From Haemophilus parainfluenzae (GTDB lineage: Bacteria > Pseudomonadota > Gammaproteobacteria > Enterobacterales > Pasteurellaceae): a stretch of DNA of 8,740 nt. A program made the translations under genes and the position numbers. Of this stretch, positions 1-4,442 are shown in pieces. The notes below the pieces were generated by a model. It was not told the origin of the DNA, ran no database searches, and saw only the letters and a list, made by a program, of their open reading frames with translations. The DNA is taken from positions 1 through 8,740 of the forward strand of contig JAGZRY010000052.1 in NCBI GenBank assembly GCA_018381425.1, in the 5' to 3' direction. The first letter of the stretch is position 1. Each line of letters starts with the position of its first letter.

Positions 1-24
1 TTCGATTGTGTAGTGTTTACCCAT
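1..24 (-). CDS. Transposase OrfA start, partial (IS3 family, IS150-like)
   Basis: An ATG at position 24 on the minus strand opens a frame reading MGKHYTIE and leaves the window at base 1. A basic H-Y-[ST]-x-E start is typical, from memory, of the small helix-turn-helix OrfA of IS150-like IS3-family elements. The DNA just upstream (61-77) looks like an IS terminal repeat of the same group. Only eight residues are visible, so the family call rests mainly on this combination. A possible Shine-Dalgarno GAGGTG lies at 41-36 and is buried in a hairpin. Whether the IS is intact cannot be judged. Confidence 0.5.
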
Positions 25-80
25 AAAAAAATCTGCACCTCAATTGTTGGTTTGTTGAGTCCAACTTTTGGGGTGCAGAT
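25..80 (-). mobile_element. IS3-family end with terminal repeat and leader hairpin
   Basis: Read on the minus strand from about base 77, the sequence begins TGCACCCCAAAAGTTGGAC, which resembles the terminal inverted repeats of IS150-like IS3-family elements. An imperfect internal copy in opposite orientation follows (TGCACCTCAATTGTTGG on the plus strand, 34-50). The transposase start lies at 24. The outer boundary is probably between 77 and 80. The other end lies outside the window, so a target-site duplication cannot be checked. The insertion sits about 50 bases beyond the glpE stop and does not break that gene. Confidence 0.55.
25..80 (-). terminator. Hairpin plus T-run downstream of glpE, inside the IS end
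   Basis: Bases 80-68 pair with 43-31 over 13 positions with one mismatch (71/40). After a 2-base internal mismatch, 65-61 pairs with 46-50, closing a 10-base loop. On the minus strand the stem is followed at once by seven T residues (31-25). This has the form of a Rho-independent terminator for transcripts coming from ilvY-permease-glpE. The same fold would sequester the GAGGTG before the transposase start. Confidence 0.65.
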
Positions 81-88
81 CAAATTTC

Positions 89-97
89 ACCGCACTT
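89..97 (-). repeat. DNA uptake signal sequence (USS)
   Basis: Exact ACCGCACTT, the complement of the Haemophilus uptake core AAGTGCGGT, with the usual AT-rich flank. It lies between glpE and the IS end and promotes recognition of this DNA in natural transformation. Confidence 0.9.
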
Positions 98-129
98 TTT
101 TTCATCAAATCAATTTTATTTAAAACACC

Positions 130-447
130 TTAATAAGCTGTATCAATTGGTAATTCTGCTCGACACCAGCCATGAAATCCACCAATAATACTAAACACAT
201 TTTCATAGCCTTGTTCCACTAGAAAGGTTGCTACATTTTTACTGCTCACGCCATGATAACAGCTCACAATAATAGGTGAGTCAAAATCTACTAACTCTTC
301 AAATTGCAAAAAACTTTGATTCGTTAAATGAAAAGCACCTTTAGGATGCGAGTAGGTAAAACGAGCATCATCGCGAACATCGGCTAATACCGCCCCTTGC
401 TGAACCATTTCCCAAGCTTGTTGTGGCGTAATTTCTTTAAATGACAT
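130..447 (-). CDS. glpE: GlpE-type thiosulfate sulfurtransferase (single-domain rhodanese)
   Basis: Predicted cytoplasmic rhodanese of 105 residues, close to the 108 of E. coli GlpE. It should move sulfane sulfur from thiosulfate to cyanide or to a thiol acceptor. The catalytic cysteine is Cys63 in the loop CYHGVSS, matching the CYHGxSS loop of GlpE. Conserved family features include the early VRD and the AFHLTN segment (about 38-43), and the C-terminal GGFxxW motif (89-94). The start is ATG 447 with a good AAGGAAG at 461-455. The upstream permease stop (450-448) directly abuts this start with no gap, and the ribosome-binding site lies inside the permease gene, so the two are probably translationally coupled. 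There is no glp regulon gene nearby. The physiological substrate is not known from sequence. Confidence 0.9.
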   Translation of the reverse strand: MSFKEITPQQAWEMVQQGAVLADVRDDARFTYSHPKGAFHLTNQSFLQFEELVDFDSPIIVSCYHGVSSKNVATFLVEQGYENVFSIIGGFHGWCRAELPIDTAY

Positions 448-1326
448 TTATAAACTTCCTTTTGCGTGCTGTTTGTACACACCATCAATCACAACAAGAA
501 TCATAGCGAGCACTAAACAAATAAAAAGCGGGTAACTTTCGGCGTCAATTTGTTCACCGATAAAAAATGATACGAAAATCATCATAATGGTTTCCACATA
601 ACCAAGTAAGCCAAGCAAATTCATTGGTAGCATATTGCTAGCGAGCACATAAGCAATCAATGCCGTGCCGCTAATTAATCCAAGCAACACAAGTAGTCCC
701 CAAATATTAGGATTACTTTGTTCGACCACAGCAAAATCTGTTTGTAACGCAAAATAAATGCTAATTGGGATTAGGCTCAACATCTCTAAACAAAAAGAAG
801 CGAGATCACTATTTTTTAATGCTTTCCGAACGGAAAAATAGGTAGTATAGCCAACACAAATCACAATGGCTTCCCATGAAAGCCCGCCTTTTAGCACGAT
901 ATTAGAAATCACACCCAATGCGGCAATTACGACTGCAATAAATTTGAATGTTGAAATACGTTCTTTAAAAATTAAGCGACCTGCTGCCACCATCACAATT
1001 GGCAAAAGCAAATAACCAAAAGACACGCTTAATGAACTGCCATTATTCGGCGCCCAAAGAAAAAGCCACATTTGAAAACCCATTAATAAGCCGCAAAAAA
1101 GATAAGGCAATGCTAAGTGCGGTTGTTTTTTAATGAGTTTTAAGCGATGAATCAACGCATTTTTCTGCTTAAACATAAACACGGAAAGGACAACAAAGGG
1201 AAACGTAAAAATCATCCGATAACCGAAAATATCCGTGCCACTCAAAGGTTTCAGCAGAGTAGAAAAATAATACATATAGCCAAATAAAAATGAGGCAAGT
1301 AATGAAACGAGAACACCTTTAAACAT
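448..1326 (-). CDS. DMT-superfamily permease, RarD-like
   Basis: A 292-residue, very hydrophobic protein with about ten predicted membrane helices (roughly 3-23, 33-51, 71-91, 97-117, 127-145, 149-165, 176-194, 208-231, 237-257, 264-283) and no signal peptide. This is the ten-helix EamA-type layout of the drug/metabolite transporter superfamily, in the inner membrane. RarD-like marks are WAPNN (91-95), SFGYLLLP (102-109) and VRK (166-168). It lacks features that would identify a substrate; RarD itself was named for a chloramphenicol phenotype and its physiological role is uncertain. Start ATG 1326 has AAGGATT at 1337-1331. It follows ilvY by 31 bases and abuts glpE, so it is probably the middle gene of a three-gene operon. 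Cotranscription with ilvY hints at amino-acid or keto-acid transport, but that is only inference. Confidence 0.8.
   Translation of the reverse strand: MFKGVLVSLLASFLFGYMYYFSTLLKPLSGTDIFGYRMIFTFPFVVLSVFMFKQKNALIHRLKLIKKQPHLALPYLFCGLLMGFQMWLFLWAPNNGSSLSVSFGYLLLPIVMVAAGRLIFKERISTFKFIAVVIAALGVISNIVLKGGLSWEAIVICVGYTTYFSVRKALKNSDLASFCLEMLSLIPISIYFALQTDFAVVEQSNPNIWGLLVLLGLISGTALIAYVLASNMLPMNLLGLLGYVETIMMIFVSFFIGEQIDAESYPLFICLVLAMILVVIDGVYKQHAKGSL
1115..1123 (+). repeat. DNA uptake signal sequence (USS)
   Basis: Exact AAGTGCGGT inside the permease gene, followed by a T-rich tract as in the extended uptake consensus. Confidence 0.9.
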
Positions 1327-1357
1327 AAGAAATCCTTATTCTAAACAGCCAATCATT

Positions 1358-2236
1358 CTATTCTAACATCGCCCAAAATGCACGGATTAAGGGTTGTTCG
1401 AGATTCCTTTTTTGGGTACAAATAACCAATTCAAAAGGCTCAATAGGCTTATCGAGATTAAGTCTGGAAATTTGGTTATTCATTGGGCTATTATCAATGA
1501 CCACATCAGGCAACATCGCTAATCCGAACCCCAATCCCACCATCGGAACAATCCCTTCATGCCCTGCAACGGTAGCATAAATTTTCGGATGTTTAATATG
1601 TTTCTCCCGTAGCCATTGCTCAATCCGTTGCCGAGCATGCCCTTCAACAGGGAAAATAAAAGGCATTTGCTGCCAATTAATGGTTTTTTCTTGCAGTAAT
1701 TGTGTCGCCAAACAAGCCACACGCGGAGCGATTAAAGACAAGCTAATATCATCAATTTTATGAAATACCACACTGGATGGCAGATTATTCGGTTTACCCG
1801 CAATAGCGAGGTCAACTTGTTGCGTTTGGATTAATTCTAATGCAAGCGCTGGATCGCCCGTCGTCAATTGAATTTCCACTTTAGGATAACGCTGGCGAAA
1901 TTCTTTAAGTACCTGTGGAAGATGGCTATAAGATGCAGTGACAGAGCAAAAAAGTTTAATTTCTCCGCAAAGTTCATCTGATTCATCCTTGAGTTGCTGT
2001 TTAAATTGTTGCCAGTTTTGCCATTCTGTTTTAGCAAATTGCAAAAATTTCTCGCCATATTCAGTAAGTTTGACTTGGCGATTATCACGGATAAAAAGTA
2101 TCTTCCCTAACTCGTCTTCCAACCGTTGAATTTGACGGGAAAGCGTAGAGGGAGACATGTGGTTTTGGGTGGCGGTTTTAGCAAAGTTTTTTGTATCACT
2201 AAGGTGGATGAATATTTGTAGGTCGTTAAATTCCAT
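1358..2236 (-). CDS. ilvY: IlvY, LysR-family activator of ilvC
   Basis: A 292-residue LysR-type regulator. The N-terminal winged helix-turn-helix covers about residues 1-60, with the recognition segment SPSTLSRQIQRLE at 28-40. The effector-binding domain runs from about 91 to 290. Many blocks match E. coli IlvY as I remember it: FCSVTASYSHLP (96-107), LTTGDPA, DLAIAGKP, IYATVAGHE, and FELVICTQK near the C-terminus. In E. coli IlvY binds the ilvC promoter and activates it with acetolactate or acetohydroxybutyrate as inducer. The frame is open upstream to 2332, but that extension lies in a repeat element. ATG 2236 begins MEFNDLQIF, matching the family N-terminus. Its ribosome-binding site is weak (GAAGAA, about 2246-2241). 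The gene diverges from ilvC and leads the permease-glpE set. Confidence 0.93.
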   Translation of the reverse strand: MEFNDLQIFIHLSDTKNFAKTATQNHMSPSTLSRQIQRLEDELGKILFIRDNRQVKLTEYGEKFLQFAKTEWQNWQQFKQQLKDESDELCGEIKLFCSVTASYSHLPQVLKEFRQRYPKVEIQLTTGDPALALELIQTQQVDLAIAGKPNNLPSSVVFHKIDDISLSLIAPRVACLATQLLQEKTINWQQMPFIFPVEGHARQRIEQWLREKHIKHPKIYATVAGHEGIVPMVGLGFGLAMLPDVVIDNSPMNNQISRLNLDKPIEPFELVICTQKRNLEQPLIRAFWAMLE

Positions 2237-2261
2237 AATTTCTTCTTTTATTTTATTTAAT

Positions 2262-2451
2262 ATCGGGTTTCGCCGATGGCGACCTACTTTTTCTTTGCTC
2301 GTGCAAAGCAAAAGTAGGCAAAAAGAAAACACGCCCTGCTTTGCCTTATTTCCTGAGAAATTGAAAACTTGCTTAGCGGAAATTTTCTGAACTCGCTACG
2401 CTCAAACAGACGAAAATTTCCTACAAGTTTCCAATTTCTCAGGCGGCAAAG
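2262..2451 (-). repeat. Multi-hairpin repeat element, copy 1
   Basis: Three dyads in order. The first is a small hairpin ATCGG/CCGAT at 2262-2266 and 2273-2277. The second is a strong hairpin: CCTACTTTT (2283-2291) pairs with 2310-2318 and CTTTGC (2293-2298) with 2303-2308, around a TCGT loop. The third is a long nested hairpin, with pairs 2339-2345/2445-2451, 2352-2363/2432-2443, 2365-2371/2424-2430 and 2378-2387/2412-2421. A linker containing GAAAACACGCCC (2325-2336) lies between the last two. The central loop, read on the minus strand from 2412 to 2387, is identical over 26 bases to that of copy 2. It lies 26 bases upstream of the ilvY start. Frames through it are accidental. Confidence 0.8.
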
Positions 2452-2501
2452 AAGGGAACCCATTTTGTTCTTTCTTAAATTTAAAAACGAATACAAAACT
2501 A

Positions 2502-2510
2502 ACCGCACTT
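2502..2510 (-). repeat. DNA uptake signal sequence (USS)
   Basis: Exact ACCGCACTT between the two hairpin elements. The minus-strand flank is T-rich in two phased blocks, as in the extended uptake consensus. Confidence 0.9.
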
Positions 2511-2535
2511 TTTAAATGACACCAAGGTAAATTAT

Positions 2536-2735
2536 GCCCCATATAAATCGCCTTTGCGACTTTCAATTTTCAGGCAATTTGCGTCTGTTTGAGCGTAGCG
2601 AGTTCAGCAAATTGCCGTTAAGAAAATTGAAACAAAGCAACGAGCTGCGATTTAATTGGGGCGTGTTTTCTTTGCCTACTTTCTTTTACACGAGTAAAAG
2701 AAAGTAGGTCGCTCATCGAGCGAAATACGATGCCA
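2536..2735 (+). repeat. Multi-hairpin repeat element, copy 2 (inverted relative to copy 1)
   Basis: Same architecture as copy 1 in opposite orientation. The nested hairpin pairs GCCCCA (2536-2541) with 2657-2662, AAATCGC (2545-2551) with 2647-2653, TTTCAATTTTC (2561-2571) with 2622-2632, and GGCAATTTGC (2573-2582) with 2607-2616. Then comes the linker GGGGCGTGTTTTC (2658-2670). The second hairpin is perfect over 15 bp: 2675-2689 pairs with 2694-2708 around loop ACGA. A short hairpin TCGCTC/GAGCGA follows at 2709-2723. The end carries an ATCG/CGAT dyad similar to copy 1. The outer arms differ from copy 1 but still pair, while the 26-base core 2582-2607 is identical. Confidence 0.8.
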
Positions 2736-2755
2736 ATTCACAAAAAACAAAATAA

Positions 2756-2802
2756 TTGCACAAATCGCAACATTACATTCCCATAATATCACTTTACGCA
2801 AC
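2756..2802 (+). promoter_or_regulatory. Candidate IlvY operator
   Basis: TTGC-N7-GCAA at 2756-2770 is an inverted repeat with the T-N11-A spacing (T2757, A2769) typical of LysR-family sites. A second GCAAC (2798-2802) lies 31 bases after the first GCAAC (2767-2771), about three helical turns, and overlaps the -35 region. A primary site upstream with a second site touching -35 is the usual LysR activation layout, and IlvY of E. coli uses two tandem operators. Binding is inferred. Confidence 0.5.
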
Positions 2803-2820
2803 TATAAAAAATCCTATAAT
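2793..2820 (+). promoter_or_regulatory. ilvC promoter
   Basis: A perfect -10 TATAAT at 2815-2820 is preceded, with a 16-base spacer, by a weak -35 TTTACG (2793-2798). A consensus -10 with a poor -35 overlapped by an operator half-site suits an activator-dependent promoter. Predicted transcription start is near 2827, giving a leader of about 65 bases. Confidence 0.65.
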
Positions 2821-2892
2821 CAAACCACAACAAAAAAATATGCAAACACAACATCATAAAATTATTCACCTTACACAACTAAGGACAACAAA

Positions 2893-4371
2893 ATGGCTAA
2901 CTATTTCAACACATTAAATTTACGTCAAAAATTAGACCAATTAGGTCGTTGTCGTTTTATGGATCGCGAAGAATTTGCAGATGAAGCAAACTTCTTAAAA
3001 GGCAAAAAAATCGTTATCGTGGGCTGTGGTGCGCAAGGTTTAAACCAGGGTTTGAATATGCGTGATTCTGGCTTAGATATTAGCTATGCCTTACGCCCTG
3101 AAGCGATTGCTGAAAAACGTGCATCGTTCCAACGTGCAACCGAAAATGGTTTTAAAGTGGGTACTTATGAAGAATTAATTCCAACTGCAGATTTAGTCGT
3201 AAACTTAACGCCAGATAAACAACACTCTAAAGTGGTTGCTGATGTGATGCCTTTAATGAAAAAAGACTCTGCATTTGGTTATTCACACGGTTTCAACATT
3301 GTTGAAGTTGGCGAAGAAATTCGTAAAGACATTACAGTTGTGATGGTTGCACCAAAATGTCCAGGTACTGAAGTACGTGAAGAATACAAACGTGGTTTCG
3401 GCGTGCCAACATTAATCGCAGTCCACCCTGAAAATGACCCGAAAGGTGAAGGCATGGCGATCGCAAAAGCATGGGCTGCGGCAACTGGCGGTCACAAAGC
3501 AGGTGTTTTAGAATCCTCATTCGTGGCAGAAGTAAAATCTGACTTAATGGGTGAGCAAACTATCCTTTGCGGTATGTTACAAGCAGGTTCTATCGTATGT
3601 TATGACAAATTAGTAGCAGACGGTAAAGATCCAGCATACGCAGGTAAATTAATCCAATACGGTTGGGAAACGATTACCGAAGCGTTAAAACAAGGTGGTA
3701 TCACATTAATGATGGATCGCTTATCAAACAGCGCAAAATTACGTGCATTTGAACTAGCTGAACAAATCAAAGAAAGCCTTGGTTTCTTATATTACAAACA
3801 CATGGATGACATCATTAGCGGTCACTTCTCAGCAACAATGATGGCTGACTGGGCAAATGGCGATAAAGACTTATTCGCATGGCGTGAAGCAACAGGTAAA
3901 ACAGCCTTTGAAAATGCACCAAAATATGATGGCAAAATTAGCGAACAAGAATACTTTGATAACGGCGTATTAATGATCGCAATGGTGAAAGCAGGTGTTG
4001 AATTAGCCTTTGATGCGATGGTGGCAAGCGGTATTTATGAAGAATCAGCTTACTATGAATCACTTCACGAATTACCATTAATTGCGAACACCATCGCGCG
4101 TAAACGCTTATATGAAATGAACGTGGTAATTTCAGATACTGCAGAATATGGTAACTACTTATTCTCTAACGTAGCGACCCCAATTCTTGCAAAAGAAATT
4201 ATCCCTAACCTTCAAAAAGGTGACTTGGGCGAGCCAACTCCAGCAGTAGAAATCGATAACATCACTTTACGCGATGTAAACGATGCAATCCGTAACCACC
4301 CGGTTGAATTAATCGGTCAAGAATTACGTGGCTACATGACAGATATGAAACGTATCGCAGTTGCAGGTTAA
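2893..4371 (+). CDS. ilvC: Ketol-acid reductoisomerase, long form (class II)
   Basis: A complete 492-residue cytoplasmic enzyme, against 491 in E. coli. It converts acetolactate or acetohydroxybutyrate, by Mg-dependent alkyl migration and NADPH reduction, to the dihydroxy acids of valine, isoleucine and leucine synthesis. The Rossmann loop is [12 protein letters not shown] (44-55). The NADPH-phosphate contacts R68, R76 and S78 are all present, so NADPH preference is expected. Catalytic His132 and metal ligands D217, E221, E389 and E393 fall at the E. coli numbers, as does S414. The duplicated C-terminal knotted domain marks the long class. The start has AAGGA at 2881-2885, seven bases before ATG. 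Codon choice is strongly biased, as in well-expressed genes. It is transcribed divergently from ilvY and alone up to its own terminator. Confidence 0.98.
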   Translation: MANYFNTLNLRQKLDQLGRCRFMDREEFADEANFLKGKKIVIVGCGAQGLNQGLNMRDSGLDISYALRPEAIAEKRASFQRATENGFKVGTYEELIPTADLVVNLTPDKQHSKVVADVMPLMKKDSAFGYSHGFNIVEVGEEIRKDITVVMVAPKCPGTEVREEYKRGFGVPTLIAVHPENDPKGEGMAIAKAWAAATGGHKAGVLESSFVAEVKSDLMGEQTILCGMLQAGSIVCYDKLVADGKDPAYAGKLIQYGWETITEALKQGGITLMMDRLSNSAKLRAFELAEQIKESLGFLYYKHMDDIISGHFSATMMADWANGDKDLFAWREATGKTAFENAPKYDGKISEQEYFDNGVLMIAMVKAGVELAFDAMVASGIYEESAYYESLHELPLIANTIARKRLYEMNVVISDTAEYGNYLFSNVATPILAKEIIPNLQKGDLGEPTPAVEIDNITLRDVNDAIRNHPVELIGQELRGYMTDMKRIAVAG

Positions 4372-4391
4372 TTATTAAATCGGTAAAATTC

Positions 4392-4423
4392 AAGCCAACT
4401 TATTCAATAAGTTGGCTTTTTTT
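4392..4423 (+). terminator. ilvC Rho-independent terminator
   Basis: AGCCAACTTA (4393-4402) pairs with TAAGTTGGCT (4408-4417), with further pairs possible inward and outward, followed by seven T residues (4417-4423). It lies 20 bases after the ilvC stop and ends only 19 bases before the autotransporter start. Confidence 0.93.
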
Positions 4424-4442
4424 ATAATCCAAAGGAATTAAT

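Larger units (their letters stand above)
2237..2892. other. Long ilvY-ilvC divergent intergenic region
   Basis: This 656-base spacer holds no credible gene. From left to right it contains a short A/T-rich ilvY leader, a first multi-hairpin repeat element (2262-2451), a stretch with one uptake signal and nothing else I can assign (2452-2535), a second element copy in inverted orientation (2536-2735), then the operator-like site, promoter and leader of ilvC (2736-2892). No clear ilvY promoter is visible. Confidence 0.85.

Noticed and set aside
2283..2318. Strong hairpin as ilvY-side or element terminator
   Set aside because: Neither strand has a T-run after the stem, so an intrinsic terminator is not supported.
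2237..2332. In-frame upstream extension of ilvY giving 324 residues
   Set aside because: The extra 32 residues are encoded by the hairpin repeat and leader. The IlvY family N-terminus begins at MEFNDLQIF.
2284..2508. Minus-strand 74-residue frame and plus-strand frame 2157-2390 through the repeat element
   Set aside because: They read through hairpin arms, have no ribosome-binding site, and their sequence follows from the repeat rather than from a protein family.
4423..4428. TATAAT directly after the ilvC terminator as a promoter for the autotransporter
   Set aside because: Transcription would begin near 4435, within the AAAGGA ribosome-binding site, and no -35 match lies at a suitable distance. 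Part of the hexamer is the terminator T-run.
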